A DNA stretch of 64,000 nucleotides from Streptococcus sp. 'caviae'. Lineage in GTDB: Bacteria > Bacillota > Bacilli > Lactobacillales > Streptococcaceae. Position numbers and translations under genes: made by a program. Shown piece after piece: positions 1 to 9,034 of this stretch. Within the stretch, counting starts at the first letter, position 1. Every line of letters starts with the position of its first letter. Where the stretch lies: assembly GCF_001937065.1 (NCBI RefSeq), contig NZ_MOWR01000006.1:86268-150267 (forward strand), read 5' to 3'. Below the pieces are notes generated by a model, which ran no database searches, had not been told where the DNA came from, and saw nothing but the letters and a program-made list of their open reading frames with translations.

Positions 1-93
1 TGCAGACTAGTGATGCGGTATGGTATCAACTCTTACGACGACCTGCTGGAGTGCTTCAAGACAAATAAAGGAGAAAAATATGCTGCAGCTTAA
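1..93 (+). CDS. C-terminal end of an unrecognised protein (partial)
   Basis: An open frame enters from the left edge and stops at the TAA at 91-93, giving 30 residues that end in GEKYAAA. The piece reads like a helical C-terminus (RYGINSYDDLLECFK). I do not recognise the family from so little. Its last 14 bases overlap the start of the next gene and it carries that gene's ribosome binding site, which suggests the two are translationally coupled. The missing upstream sequence would settle its identity. Confidence 0.6.
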   Translation, partial: CRLVMRYGINSYDDLLECFKTNKGEKYAAA

Positions 94-454
94 ACCGATG
101 ACTGAAACGTTTTCTATCTGCCAAGTGCCAGATTATTCGCAAGTTAATTTTGAGAGTGAATTTTTCTTTCTCGCTCAGACCGATGAAGAGAAATCTTTGG
201 TATGTCTGAGTGCTGATGTACCTGCCAATGCGATACAGGCAGATGCGAACTGGTCAGCCTTTCGCATTGAAGGGATTCTGGATTTTTCTCTGGTAGGGAT
301 TCTTTCCAAGTTATCTGGTCTTTTAGCGGATCAAGGTATTGGTCTCTTTGCGGTATCAACTTACAATACCGATTATATTTTGACTAAGACAAAAGATTTT
401 AAACGGGCTCTGGCTGTTTTGAAGCAGGCAGGTTATAAAGTGGAAGAGAGATGA
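80..454 (+). CDS. ACT domain-containing protein
   Basis: A 124-residue protein starting at the ATG at 80, which follows AAAGGAG at about 67-73 with good spacing; an earlier in-frame ATG at 20 lacks a binding site. The C-terminal half (FRIEGILDFSLVGILSKLSGLLADQGIGLFAVSTYNTDYILTK is the region, residues about 66-105) fits the ACT fold of the CASTOR/ACT_7 type, in which small ligands such as amino acids bind at a domain interface. There is no catalytic domain, so it is probably a stand-alone sensor or regulator. It overlaps the upstream gene and is likely co-transcribed with it. The specific ligand cannot be inferred. Confidence 0.8.
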   Translation: MLQLKPMTETFSICQVPDYSQVNFESEFFFLAQTDEEKSLVCLSADVPANAIQADANWSAFRIEGILDFSLVGILSKLSGLLADQGIGLFAVSTYNTDYILTKTKDFKRALAVLKQAGYKVEER

Positions 455-602
455 CCAAGCTGATGGTGTCATCTCTTTGACTTGAGGAAAGTTGTCATTA
501 TACTTTTCTCTGTTTTTATGATAAACTGAGGGCAGTTTTTGAAAATAAGATTTTTAAGACCGATTATGCTGATGATTATCTTTCAGTGAAAGGGGCTCAT
601 GA

Positions 603-929
603 ATGACGAAAAAAAGTGATGATGAAAAGCAAAAACAAATCATGACAGACTACTACAATCTTTTGCTCAATCCGGATATTTATCCGGAAGAACGTGAGCT
701 GCTGTTGGACTATAAGCAGGAAGTGGAGGCCGTGCGTGATTTTTCAAGACAGTCTTACCGCCTCTGCAGAGAATTAGAGCGTTTGTCATTGAAGTATTTG
801 CAGAGAAAAAAAGGTTTATCCGAACCTGTTAAAGCTTTTTACGACGCTCTTAGCGACTTCAAAGAAACAGAACTGAGAAACAATGAAATTGCCAAAGGGA
901 TTATTGCAGCCTCTGCCACTTGGCTATAG
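603..929 (+). CDS. putative bacteriocin immunity protein (EntA_Immun-like)
   Basis: A 108-residue, highly charged, all-helical protein with no signal peptide or membrane segment. Its size and the pattern 'ERELLLDYKQEVEA ... LSEPVKAFYDALS' resemble the enterocin A immunity family, four-helix cytoplasmic proteins that protect a producer against class IIa bacteriocins. This assignment is from memory of the family pattern, not from a search. The start at 603 follows GAAAGGGG. No bacteriocin precursor or leader peptide with a double-glycine motif is seen nearby, so it would be an orphan immunity gene. It sits alone between an ACT protein and a nitroreductase. Confidence 0.5.
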   Translation: MTKKSDDEKQKQIMTDYYNLLLNPDIYPEERELLLDYKQEVEAVRDFSRQSYRLCRELERLSLKYLQRKKGLSEPVKAFYDALSDFKETELRNNEIAKGIIAASATWL

Positions 930-1069
930 ATTGAAAAGCGGGCAATCTCTTGCTTTTTCGAATGCCAAGAGAAGTTCTGCTATTTTTTCAAAGGAAAAGA
1001 GCTGAAAACAGTTTCAAAAAATGGTAGAATATAAAAGTAACTATCACCTATTAGAAGGAATATTCATCT

Positions 1070-1672
1070 ATGAAATTTTTAGAATTAAATAAAAAACGGC
1101 ATGCGGTCAAAAAATTTAATGACAAGCCTGTTGATTTAAAGGATGTCCGCACAGCGATTGAGATTGCTCAGCTGGCTCCCAGCGCCAACAATATTCAGCC
1201 TTGGAAATTTGTGATTGTCAAAGACAAAAAGGCTGCCTTGGCTGAAGATTTGCCCGCTTTAAACAAAGCTCAGGTTGAAGGTGCACAGTATGTCATTGCT
1301 TTGTTTACTGATACTGATTTGGTTCAGCGCTCCCGTAAGATTGCCCGTATTGGCAGCAAGAATCTTCCGGATGATATGATTGCTTATTACATGGAAACTC
1401 TGCCCGCTCGCTTTGCCTCTTTCGATGATAAGACTAAGGATGAGTATCTGGCTCTTAATGCAGGACTGGTGGCTATGAACTTGGTGCTGGCTCTGACTGA
1501 CCAGGGCATTGCTTCCAATATGATCCTTGGTTTTGATAAGACAGTAACAAATGAGATATTAGATGTTGATAAGCGTTTTCGTCCCGAACTTTTGATTACT
1601 GTGGGCTATACAGATGAAAAGCTTGAACCAAGCTACCGTCTGCCGGTTGATGAGATTATTGAAATACGATAG
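1070..1672 (+). CDS. nitroreductase family protein
   Basis: A 200-residue FMN-dependent nitroreductase-type oxidoreductase. The N-terminus KKRHAVKKFNDKPV followed by LAPSANNIQPWKFVIV (about residues 37-52) is the family hallmark, with the early Arg/Ser/Asn residues contacting FMN phosphate. The C-terminal 'LGFD...PELLITVGY' strand is also typical. Such enzymes reduce nitro groups or quinones with NAD(P)H in the cytoplasm; the physiological substrate is not predictable. The start follows AGAAGGA. It lies 13 bases before pepV and probably shares its transcript. Confidence 0.9.
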   Translation: MKFLELNKKRHAVKKFNDKPVDLKDVRTAIEIAQLAPSANNIQPWKFVIVKDKKAALAEDLPALNKAQVEGAQYVIALFTDTDLVQRSRKIARIGSKNLPDDMIAYYMETLPARFASFDDKTKDEYLALNAGLVAMNLVLALTDQGIASNMILGFDKTVTNEILDVDKRFRPELLITVGYTDEKLEPSYRLPVDEIIEIR

Positions 1673-1685
1673 GAGAAGCTAAGCT

Positions 1686-3092
1686 ATGTTTGTAGATTTT
1701 CAAAAGGAAGTAGATAAACGCCGGGGCGATATTCTGGCTGATCTTTTTCGAATTTTACAGATCAATTCAGAGCGCGATGACAGCAAGGCTGATGCCAAGC
1801 ATCCTTTTGGCCCCGGTCCTGCTCAAGCTCTGCAGCATTTTTTGAAAATGGCAGAACGCGATGGCTACGAAACTAAGAATGTAAACAATTACGCCGGTCA
1901 TTTTGAATACGGTCAGGGAGATGAGGTTTTAGGTATCTTTGCGCATTTGGATGTTGTCCCTGCCGGCAGCGGCTGGAAAACATCGCCATATTTGCCTGAG
2001 ATTATTAAGGGCAAGCTCTATGCGCGCGGTGCCAGTGATGATAAGGGACCGACCATTGCTTGTTACTATGGGTTAAAGATTATCAAAGACTTGGGCCTGC
2101 CGGTTTCTAAAAAGGTGCGCTTTGTTGTTGGTACGGATGAAGAGTCCGGCTGGGCTGATATGGATTATTATTTTGAACATGTCGGTGTGCCTGAGCCTGA
2201 TTTTGGCTTTTCGCCGGATGCCTATTTCCCTATTATCAATGGTGAAAAGGGCAACATTACTGAATACCTGCATTTTGGCAACAAAAACGGCGGTTCTTTC
2301 ACTCTTGAATCCTTCAAGGGCGGCCTGCGTGAAAATATGGTGCCGGAGTCAGCAGTGGCTGTCTTTACCGGCAATCTTAGCTTAGAAGACTTGCAGCTGT
2401 CTTTAGATACTTTTGCTGAATCCCACAATCTTAAAGCCAGTCTGACTGAAGACGAGGGCCGTTTTAAATTGACGGTTCACGGGAAGTCCGCTCACGGCTC
2501 TACTCCGGAAGCTGGTATCAATGGTGCTACCTATCTGGCTCTCTTTTTATCTCGCTTTGATTTTGCCGGCGATGCCAAAGCCTATCTTGATTTGGCAGGC
2601 AAGATATTGCTGAACGATCATGCGGGTGAAAAACTCGGCGTTGCTTTTGTCGATAAGCAGATGGGAGCTCTATCCATGAATGCCGGTGTCTTTGATTTTG
2701 ACGCGGAAGCAGCAGACAATACCATTGCACTTAATTTCCGCTATCCTCAAGGAACAGATTCACAAACCATCAAAGCAAAACTGGAACAGTTGAACGGTGT
2801 TAAAGAAGTCACCCTGTCTGAACACGAGCACACTCCTCATTATGTACCGATGGATGATCCGTTGGTGTCAACGCTTTTGGCTGTTTATGAGAAACACACT
2901 GGTGAAAAAGGCAAGGAATGGGTTATCGGCGGCGGTACCTTTGGCCGTTTGCTGAAACGAGGTGTTGCTTTTGGCGCTATGTTCCCGCATTCTGAGGATA
3001 CCATGCACCAAGCCAATGAATTTGTAGAAGTAGAAGACCTCTACAAGGCAGCAGCCATCTATGCCGAAGCTATCTATGAGCTGATCAAGTAA
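1686..3092 (+). CDS. pepV: dipeptidase PepV (M20 family)
   Basis: A 468-residue zinc dipeptidase that cleaves diverse dipeptides after peptide uptake. Metal ligands and catalytic residues are visible: H87-x-D89 in AHLDVVPAG, D119 in GASDDKGP and the acidic pair in GTDEESG (E152-E153). A later GKSAHGSTPEAG segment is the usual substrate/dimer-side His motif. Length agrees with lactic-acid-bacterial PepV (about 470). AGGAG lies just before the ATG. The gene follows the nitroreductase closely and ends before an intrinsic terminator. Confidence 0.95.
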   Translation: MFVDFQKEVDKRRGDILADLFRILQINSERDDSKADAKHPFGPGPAQALQHFLKMAERDGYETKNVNNYAGHFEYGQGDEVLGIFAHLDVVPAGSGWKTSPYLPEIIKGKLYARGASDDKGPTIACYYGLKIIKDLGLPVSKKVRFVVGTDEESGWADMDYYFEHVGVPEPDFGFSPDAYFPIINGEKGNITEYLHFGNKNGGSFTLESFKGGLRENMVPESAVAVFTGNLSLEDLQLSLDTFAESHNLKASLTEDEGRFKLTVHGKSAHGSTPEAGINGATYLALFLSRFDFAGDAKAYLDLAGKILLNDHAGEKLGVAFVDKQMGALSMNAGVFDFDAEAADNTIALNFRYPQGTDSQTIKAKLEQLNGVKEVTLSEHEHTPHYVPMDDPLVSTLLAVYEKHTGEKGKEWVIGGGTFGRLLKRGVAFGAMFPHSEDTMHQANEFVEVEDLYKAAAIYAEAIYELIK

Positions 3093-3132
3093 GGAATAGA
3101 CCATGTGCATGACACAATCTTACATGAAAAAG

Positions 3133-3166
3133 AAAGAACTGACGATTGCTGATCTCAGTTCTTTTT
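3133..3166 (+). terminator. intrinsic terminator after pepV
   Basis: The arms AAAGAACTGA and TCAGTTCTTT flank a loop of about 12 bases and are followed by a T run. It separates pepV from the glycosylase gene, whose GGGGGAG binding site comes directly after. Confidence 0.8.
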
Positions 3167-3183
3167 GACAAGGGGGAGTAATT

Positions 3184-3768
3184 ATGACAACTATTGAAGA
3201 AATCACTAAGGCCATTATGGCAGACAGTCAAAATAGATGGTTTACCCAGCAGGGAATCGAGCCGCTTTTTACAGCACCGGAAACAGCACGCATTAATATT
3301 GTCGGGCAGGCGCCGGGTATCAAAGCGCAGGAATCGCGGCTCTACTGGTATGATAAGAGCGGCGAGCGCCTGCGCGAGTGGATGGGGGTTGATGAGGAGA
3401 CCTTTTATCATTCGGGCTATTTTGCGGCTGTTCCTATGGATTTTTATTATCCCGGCAAGGGGAAATCAGGCGATCTGCCGCCTCGGAAAGGTTTCGCTCA
3501 GAAGTGGCATCAGCCGATTTTGGATCTGCTGCCGGACATTCAGCTGACCATTTTAATTGGCAATTATGCCCAAAAATACTATCTGCAGCAAAAATCTTCA
3601 GTCAAACTGACAGATACAGTTGAACATTATAAAGACTACCTGCCGGATTTCTTTCCCATTGTCCATCCCTCTCCCAGAAATCAAATTTGGATGTCCAAGC
3701 ATCCCTGGTTTGAGGAACAGGTGGTGCCGGTTTTAAGAAAGACTGTCCAGCAAATCCTTAAATCGTAA
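3184..3768 (+). CDS. uracil-DNA glycosylase family protein
   Basis: A 194-residue member of the uracil-DNA glycosylase superfamily, distinct from the family 1 Ung encoded at 36968. The first motif appears as IVGQAPGIKAQ (about residues 39-49), where GQxPG replaces the GQDPYH of Ung. The second motif is VHPSPRNQIW (about 160-169). The superfamily removes uracil or related damaged bases from DNA; the exact specificity of this single-domain Firmicutes group is not something I can state. The start follows GGGGGAG. It is a single gene between two terminators. Confidence 0.85.
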   Translation: MTTIEEITKAIMADSQNRWFTQQGIEPLFTAPETARINIVGQAPGIKAQESRLYWYDKSGERLREWMGVDEETFYHSGYFAAVPMDFYYPGKGKSGDLPPRKGFAQKWHQPILDLLPDIQLTILIGNYAQKYYLQQKSSVKLTDTVEHYKDYLPDFFPIVHPSPRNQIWMSKHPWFEEQVVPVLRKTVQQILKS

Positions 3769-3794
3769 AAGTCCAGAATTTGTCTGGCTTTTTT
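3767..3794 (+). terminator. intrinsic terminator after the glycosylase gene
   Basis: A short hairpin with arms around CCAGA/TCTGG, followed by six T residues, begins in the stop codon of the preceding gene. Confidence 0.7.
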
Positions 3795-3993
3795 CTGTCA
3801 GTTGATGCAAAGGCTGTCCTTTTAGTAACCATGATCTGTCCGTTCGTCCGGCTAGGGCAGGGGCGGCGATTTTTCAGCCTTGTGCCTGAAGACAGGACAG
3901 TGAATCGGCCTTGAAACAATTCTGCCAAATGTGCTTGGATAAACCTGACTCAAGCAGCAAAAAGCGAACATTAACTAAAAAACACCGAAATAT

Positions 3994-4181
3994 TTGGACA
4001 AAATCGGTATAATCCTATAATATAATTATGGAAGGGTAAGCAATTACCTAGCGATGCTCTGAGAGCTAATTGGCCCTCAGAGTTATAGGAAGGTCATCAT
4101 AGTATATAGCCGGAGGCTGGAGATGACTTTTGTGATAGGCAAAAACCTCTTTTTAGTCTCTATGGCTGAAAAGAGGTTTTT
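3994..4181 (+). promoter_or_regulatory. guaC promoter and structured leader with RBS-sequestering hairpin
   Basis: A promoter candidate is TTGGAC (3994-3999), 16 bases, TATAAT (4016-4021); another TATAAT lies at 4008-4013. Downstream folds are GGGTAA/TTACC(T) closed by a GCAA tetraloop (4034-4049), CTCTGAG/CTCAGAG (4057-4063 with 4076-4082), and GTCATC/GATGAC (4093-4098 with 4122-4127) with an inner AGCC/GGCT. Last comes a 13-bp perfect stem, AAAAACCTCTTTT with its complement (4141-4153/4169-4181), extendable inward by five pairs. The 3' arm contains the only ribosome binding site, AAGAGG at 4171-4176, and ends in T residues directly at the ATG. That makes it either a terminator or an RBS lock. 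It matches no riboswitch consensus I know. The rest of the 3795-3993 gap shows nothing coding. Confidence 0.7.
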
Positions 4182-5165
4182 ATGTTTAATGATTTCCCCG
4201 TTTTTGATTATGAAGATATTCAGCTGGTTCCTAACAAGTGTATCATTGATAGCCGCTCTGAGGCAGATACCACTGTAACTTTTGGCAGCCATCGTTTTAA
4301 ATTGCCGGTAGTGCCTGCCAATATGCAGACTATTATAGATGAAGATATCGCAGAGATGCTTGCAAAAGATGGTTATTTCTACATCATGCACCGCTTTGAT
4401 GAAGCCTCCCGTAAGCCCTTTATCGCACGCATGCATGCTCAGGGTCTGATTGCTTCTATCTCAGTTGGGGTCAAGGACTATGAGTATGATTTTGTGAGCA
4501 GCTTGAAGGAGGATGCCCCTGAATACATCACGATTGATATTGCTCACGGTCATGCAGAGAGTGTTATCAAAATGATTAAGCATATCAAGTCAGAACTTCC
4601 AGAGACATTTGTCATCGCTGGAAATGTTGGAACACCAGAGGCTGTCCGTGAATTGGAGAATGCTGGTGCTGATGCAACCAAGGTTGGTATCGGTCCCGGA
4701 AAGGTCTGTATCACCAAGGTTAAGACTGGGTTTGGAACAGGCGGCTGGCAGTTAGCAGCCCTTCGCTGGTGTTCCAAGGCAGCCCGCAAACCGATTATTG
4801 CTGATGGGGGAATTCGCACGCACGGTGATATTGCCAAATCCATCCGCTTTGGAGCCAGCATGGTCATGATTGGTTCCCTCTTTGCCGGGCACAACGAGAG
4901 TCCGGGAAAACTCGTCCAAGTTGATGGAGAAAGCTTTAAAGAGTATTATGGCTCTGCTTCAGAGTACCAAAAGGGTGAGCATAAAAATGTGGAAGGTAAG
5001 AAAATTCTCCTGCCAACCAAAGGCTGCCTCAAAGATACGCTAACCGAGATGGAGCAGGACCTTCAAAGTTCAATCTCTTATGCCGGCGGCCGTGATGTTG
5101 AGAGCCTGACACGGGTTAACTACGTCATCGTGAAAAACTCCATCTGGAACGGCGATTCGATTTAA
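4182..5165 (+). CDS. guaC: GMP reductase
   Basis: A 327-residue NADPH-dependent GMP reductase of the GuaC type 2 (Firmicutes) class, converting GMP to IMP with release of ammonia and so linking guanine salvage back to adenine nucleotides. The IMPDH/GMPR barrel is clear: GNVGTPEAV, then the phosphate and active-site loop [11 protein letters not shown] with the catalytic Cys (about residue 175), then [20 protein letters not shown]. The length equals the family norm. There are no CBS domains, which argues against IMP dehydrogenase. Its ribosome binding site lies inside a strong hairpin, so expression is probably controlled by the leader. A terminator follows. Confidence 0.95.
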   Translation: MFNDFPVFDYEDIQLVPNKCIIDSRSEADTTVTFGSHRFKLPVVPANMQTIIDEDIAEMLAKDGYFYIMHRFDEASRKPFIARMHAQGLIASISVGVKDYEYDFVSSLKEDAPEYITIDIAHGHAESVIKMIKHIKSELPETFVIAGNVGTPEAVRELENAGADATKVGIGPGKVCITKVKTGFGTGGWQLAALRWCSKAARKPIIADGGIRTHGDIAKSIRFGASMVMIGSLFAGHNESPGKLVQVDGESFKEYYGSASEYQKGEHKNVEGKKILLPTKGCLKDTLTEMEQDLQSSISYAGGRDVESLTRVNYVIVKNSIWNGDSI

Positions 5166-5185
5166 AATCCTATTCTGTCCATCAT

Positions 5186-5216
5186 AAAGCCTGAAGGGTC
5201 ACACCTTCAGGCTTTT
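5186..5216 (+). terminator. intrinsic terminator after guaC
   Basis: The arms AAAGCCTGAAGG and CCTTCAGGCTTT flank a short loop and are followed by T residues. This is a textbook hairpin. Confidence 0.9.
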
Positions 5217-5607
5217 GTCTGCCCCTTAAAAATACTATCAAACTGGCACAGAAAAACTCTTATTCGCATTATCTTCTGACAAGAGACAGCAGCGCATACA
5301 GAGGTTAGCGACAATCAAGAAAACAGGCGAATCCTATAATCATCTTTCCGCATGTGCCAAAAAGGAAATAAACAGTGCACTCGTGAAAAATTTTTTACAA
5401 GGCCATAAAAAAGAGCCTGTCAATGATGCTCATTTTACATCTGTTGAACAGGCTCGGTTTGAAATGGTAACTGTCTTGGTAGTTACCCTAGTACAAAACG
5501 TACAGGCCCGGCTTACACGCTATCTTTCCTGTCAATTTCGAAAAGCAGCTCCAGCCGTTCTTTTAGTTTTGCAGGATTTTTTGGCAGGTCCAAGTGACAT
5601 GTTTACG
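5217..5607. other. non-coding gap between guaC and mnmE
   Basis: No convincing gene. A 78-codon frame at 5383 has no binding site and runs through hairpins, so I reject it. The gap contains the mnmE terminator (5407-5455) and a palindrome GGTAACT/AGTTACC at 5466-5487. The remainder (5217-5400 and 5490-5607) shows nothing I can name. Confidence 0.5.
5407..5455 (-). terminator. intrinsic terminator of mnmE
   Basis: Read on the minus strand, GAGCCTGT and ACAGGCTC form a stem around a 27-base loop and are followed by six T residues. It lies about 150 bases beyond the mnmE stop codon. Confidence 0.6.
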
Positions 5608-6975
5608 TTATTTGCCTAAACAAAATTGGCTGAAGAGCTGGGTGATGAGTTCATCTGGGGCAGCATCGCCGGTGATTTCGCCTAAGATTTCCCAAGTACG
5701 GGTCATATCAACCTGTAAGAGGTCCACCGGCATACCAAGTTCCAAACCTTCATTGACAGCATGGAGGCTTTCGATAGCCTGCTCGATAAGGCTTATGTGA
5801 CGCGCATTAGATAAGTAAGTTGCATCCTTTTCAACAATGCCTGCATTGTCAAAGAAAATTTGGTTGATGCGTTCTTCGATGAGGTCAATGTTTTGATTCT
5901 TTAAGACGGATATTTTGATCACATCGTCCGGCAGCTGATCGCTTTCAATCTGCTGGGGCAGATCGGTCTTGTTGAGCAGAATGAGTCGATTAGTATTTTG
6001 GCTGATTTCCAGCAGGGTACGGTCTTGATCGGTTAATTTTTCGGCGCTGTTGAGGACCAGAAGGACAAGATCTGCTTCCTCCAGCGCTTTTTTGGAGCGT
6101 TCAACACCGATTTTTTCGACCAAATCATCTGTTTCACGGATTCCCGCAGTATCAATCAATTTCAATGGCACGCCCTTGATATTGACATACTCTTCGATAA
6201 CATCACGGGTTGTTCCTTCAATATCGGTAACAATAGCCTTGTCTTCGCGCAGAAGATTATTAAGAAGGCTTGATTTGCCGACATTGGGCCGGCCGATGAT
6301 AGCAGTGGACAGACCTTCGCGCAAAATCTTGCCGCGGCGGGCTGTCTGTAAAAGATTGGCCAGAAGTTTTTCAAATTCCTGTGTCTTTTCACGCATCAAG
6401 GCTGTTGTCATTTCTTCGACATCATCGTATTCAGGATAGTCAATATTCACTTCGACCTGAGCCAGTGTGTTTAAAATTTCCTGGCGGATATTGTTGATGA
6501 GTTCAGAAAGGGAACCGTCCAGCTGTTTGACAGCGACAGCCATGGCCTTGTCTGTCTTGGCACGGATTAAGTCCATAACAGCCTCAGCTTGGGCCAAATC
6601 AACACGCCCGTTTAAAAAGGCCCGTTTGGTGAATTCGCCGGGCTCAGCCATCCGAGCACCGGAGCGAATAACCAGCTGCAAAATTTCATTGGTGACCGCT
6701 ACACCGCCATGGGTATTAATCTCGATGACATCTTCGCGGGTGAAGGTCTTAGGCGCCCGCATGACCGAAACCATGACCTCATCAATAAGACGCCCGTCTT
6801 CCACGATATGGCCGTAGTTAATCGTATGGGAGGCGGCCTTGTTTAAATCCTTGCCTTTAAAGATTTTTTGAGCGATAGCAAGAGCTTCAGAGCCGGAAAG
6901 CCGAACAATGCCGATAGCTCCTTCTCCCAGAGGGGTGGCAATCGCAGCGATAGTATCAAATTCCTTAGTAATCAT
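5608..6975 (-). CDS. mnmE: tRNA modification GTPase MnmE
   Basis: A 455-residue protein with the three MnmE parts: an N-terminal folate-binding domain ([14 protein letters not shown] onward), a helical domain interrupted by a Ras-like GTPase, and the C-terminal CxGK motif (FCLGK at the end). GTPase motifs are GRPNVGKSS (G1, about 227), DIEGTTRD (G2), DTAGI (G3) and NKTDL (G4). With MnmG it makes the cmnm5 modification at U34 of certain tRNAs. It is transcribed against its neighbours as a single gene. Confidence 0.97.
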   Translation of the reverse strand: MITKEFDTIAAIATPLGEGAIGIVRLSGSEALAIAQKIFKGKDLNKAASHTINYGHIVEDGRLIDEVMVSVMRAPKTFTREDVIEINTHGGVAVTNEILQLVIRSGARMAEPGEFTKRAFLNGRVDLAQAEAVMDLIRAKTDKAMAVAVKQLDGSLSELINNIRQEILNTLAQVEVNIDYPEYDDVEEMTTALMREKTQEFEKLLANLLQTARRGKILREGLSTAIIGRPNVGKSSLLNNLLREDKAIVTDIEGTTRDVIEEYVNIKGVPLKLIDTAGIRETDDLVEKIGVERSKKALEEADLVLLVLNSAEKLTDQDRTLLEISQNTNRLILLNKTDLPQQIESDQLPDDVIKISVLKNQNIDLIEERINQIFFDNAGIVEKDATYLSNARHISLIEQAIESLHAVNEGLELGMPVDLLQVDMTRTWEILGEITGDAAPDELITQLFSQFCLGK

Positions 6976-7044
6976 AGCTTAATTGTAGCGCAAAAAGAGG
7001 GAAGCTGCAAGATTTTGAGATGTTCAGAAAAGGAAGATTGCTAT

Positions 7045-7073
7045 TTAACAAGTATGCGATTTCATGTTATAAT
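7045..7073 (+). promoter_or_regulatory. rpiA-deoB promoter
   Basis: TTAACA at 7045-7050, 17 bases, then TATAAT at 7068-7073 with an extended -10 TG (7065-7066). It points to rpiA 30 bases downstream and away from the divergent mnmE. Confidence 0.85.
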
Positions 7074-7103
7074 AAGGTGATTATGTGTGAAAGAGGAACC
7101 TTT

Positions 7104-7775
7104 ATGGAAGAGCTCAAAAAAATTGCTGGCATCAAAGCGGCAGAATATGTCAAAGACGGTATGACTGTTGGACTTGGAACAGGCTCAACAGCCTATTATT
7201 TTGTTGAGGAAATCGGCCGCCGTGTTCAGGAAGAAGGCCTGCAAATTGTCGGTGTGACGACTTCAAGCGGGACAACCGCTCAAGCTGAGAGCCTGGGCAT
7301 TCCGCTCAAGTCTGTTGATGAGGTCGACTCTATTGACGTGACCGTTGACGGTGCCGACGAGGTCGATCCTCAGTTCAACGGCATCAAGGGCGGCGGCGGT
7401 GCCCTGCTCATGGAAAAAGTGGTCGCAACGCCTACGAAAGATTATATCTGGGTCGTTGATGAGAGCAAGCTGGTGGACACTCTGGGGGCTTTTAAACTGC
7501 CGGTTGAGGTTGTTCAGTACGGTGCCGAACGTCTTTTCAGAGAATTTGAAAAGAAGGGCTACAAGCCTTCTTTCAGGGAATATGACGGTGTTCGTTTCGT
7601 GACGGATATGAAAAATTTTATTATCGATTTGGATTTGGGAAGCATTCCTGATCCTGTTGCCTTTGGCAGCAAGCTGGATCACCAAGTCGGCCTTGTTGAA
7701 CATGGTCTTTTCTGCGGCATGGTCAACCGTGTCATCGTTGCTGGCAAAGACGGCGTTCAAGTTTTGGAAAAGTAA
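7104..7775 (+). CDS. rpiA: ribose-5-phosphate isomerase A
   Basis: A 223-residue isomerase interconverting ribose 5-phosphate and ribulose 5-phosphate. Family motifs in order: VGLGTGSTA (phosphate loop), TVDGADEVD (catalytic Asp region) and [15 protein letters not shown] (about residues 90-105). The start at 7104 is chosen because AGAGGA lies just upstream and the length then fits the family; the frame is open further upstream without a start signal. It heads a nucleoside-salvage group with deoB, which supplies ribose 5-phosphate to it. Confidence 0.95.
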   Translation: MEELKKIAGIKAAEYVKDGMTVGLGTGSTAYYFVEEIGRRVQEEGLQIVGVTTSSGTTAQAESLGIPLKSVDEVDSIDVTVDGADEVDPQFNGIKGGGGALLMEKVVATPTKDYIWVVDESKLVDTLGAFKLPVEVVQYGAERLFREFEKKGYKPSFREYDGVRFVTDMKNFIIDLDLGSIPDPVAFGSKLDHQVGLVEHGLFCGMVNRVIVAGKDGVQVLEK

Positions 7776-7821
7776 TATAGGTAATGGGTGCCAACCGTAA
7801 CCACCCTTAGAAAGAAAGATA

Positions 7822-9033
7822 ATGTCTAACTTTAATCGTATTCACTTAGTAGTTTTGGATTCTGTTGGTATTGGAGCAGCACCAGATGCTAATAATTTCT
7901 CCAATGCCGGTGTGCCGGACGGCGCCTCTGATACGCTGGGACATATTTCAAAAACAGTTGGCCTCAATGTGCCAAATATGGCTAAAATCGGTCTTGGAAA
8001 TATCCCGCGTCCGCAGGCTCTAAAAACCGTTCCCGCCGAAAGTCAGCCGACTGGCTATGCCACAAAACTAGAAGAAGTATCTCTTGGTAAAGATACCATG
8101 ACCGGCCACTGGGAAATCATGGGGCTCAATATCACCGAGCCTTTCGATACCTTCTGGAATGGCTTTCCGGAAGAAATCATCACTAAGATTGAGGAGTTTT
8201 CCGGTCGCAAGGTCATCCGTGAGGCCAACAAACCATATTCCGGTACGCAGGTCATTGCTGATTTTGGCCCGCGTCAGATGGAGACTGGTGAGCTGATTGT
8301 CTACACCTCTGCTGACCCGGTGCTGCAAATCGCAGCCCACGAAGAAGTGATTCCGCTGGATGAGCTCTACAAAATCTGTGAATACGCCCGCTCCATTACC
8401 TTGGAGCGTCCGGCACTTCTCGGCCGTATTATCGCCCGTCCTTATGTCGGGGAACCCGGCAACTTTACGCGGACAGCCAACCGCCGCGATTTAGCAGTAT
8501 CACCCTTTGCGCCAACTGTTTTGAATAAATTGGACGAAGCAGGTGTTGACGTTTACTCAGTTGGTAAAATCAATGATATTTTCAACGGTTCAGGAATTAA
8601 CCATGACATGGGTCACAATAAATCCAACAGCCATGGAGTAGATACCCTGCTGAAAACTATGAAACTGCCCGAGTTCACCAAAGGTTTCTCCTTTACTAAC
8701 TTGGTAGACTTTGACGCTCTTTACGGCCACCGCCGCAATGCGCATGGCTATCGCGATTGTCTGCATGAATTTGATGAGCGTCTGCCGGAAATCATTGCAG
8801 CCATGAAAGAAGATGACCTGCTTCTTATCACAGCGGACCACGGTAACGATCCAACCTATGCCGGAACCGACCACACTCGTGAATATGTGCCGCTTTTGGC
8901 TTACAGTCCGGCCTTTAAGGGCAGCGGTACTATCCCAGTCGGCCACTATGCCGATATTTCAGCAACCATCGCAGAAAACTTCGGTGTGGGCACAGCCATG
9001 ATTGGCCAAAGCTTCTTGGATAAATTGGTGTAG
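7822..9033 (+). CDS. deoB: phosphopentomutase
   Basis: A 403-residue alkaline-phosphatase-superfamily enzyme moving phosphate between C1 and C5 of ribose or deoxyribose. Metal and active-site motifs are [15 protein letters not shown] at the N-terminus, [12 protein letters not shown] (about residues 90-101, with the phosphorylated Thr) and [24 protein letters not shown] near the C-terminus. In the salvage route it takes the (deoxy)ribose 1-phosphate released by PunA and DeoD. It lies 46 bases after rpiA and just before a hydrolase gene. Confidence 0.96.
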   Translation: MSNFNRIHLVVLDSVGIGAAPDANNFSNAGVPDGASDTLGHISKTVGLNVPNMAKIGLGNIPRPQALKTVPAESQPTGYATKLEEVSLGKDTMTGHWEIMGLNITEPFDTFWNGFPEEIITKIEEFSGRKVIREANKPYSGTQVIADFGPRQMETGELIVYTSADPVLQIAAHEEVIPLDELYKICEYARSITLERPALLGRIIARPYVGEPGNFTRTANRRDLAVSPFAPTVLNKLDEAGVDVYSVGKINDIFNGSGINHDMGHNKSNSHGVDTLLKTMKLPEFTKGFSFTNLVDFDALYGHRRNAHGYRDCLHEFDERLPEIIAAMKEDDLLLITADHGNDPTYAGTDHTREYVPLLAYSPAFKGSGTIPVGHYADISATIAENFGVGTAMIGQSFLDKLV

Positions 9034-9034
9034 A

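Noticed and set aside
3984..3997. PurR box candidate before guaC (ACACCGAAATAT)
   Set aside because: It differs from the lactic-acid-bacterial PurBox at two or more positions and stands alone; not strong enough to claim.
5383..5619. 78-codon frame between guaC and mnmE
   Set aside because: It runs through the mnmE terminator and a palindrome, has no binding site and no recognisable sequence.
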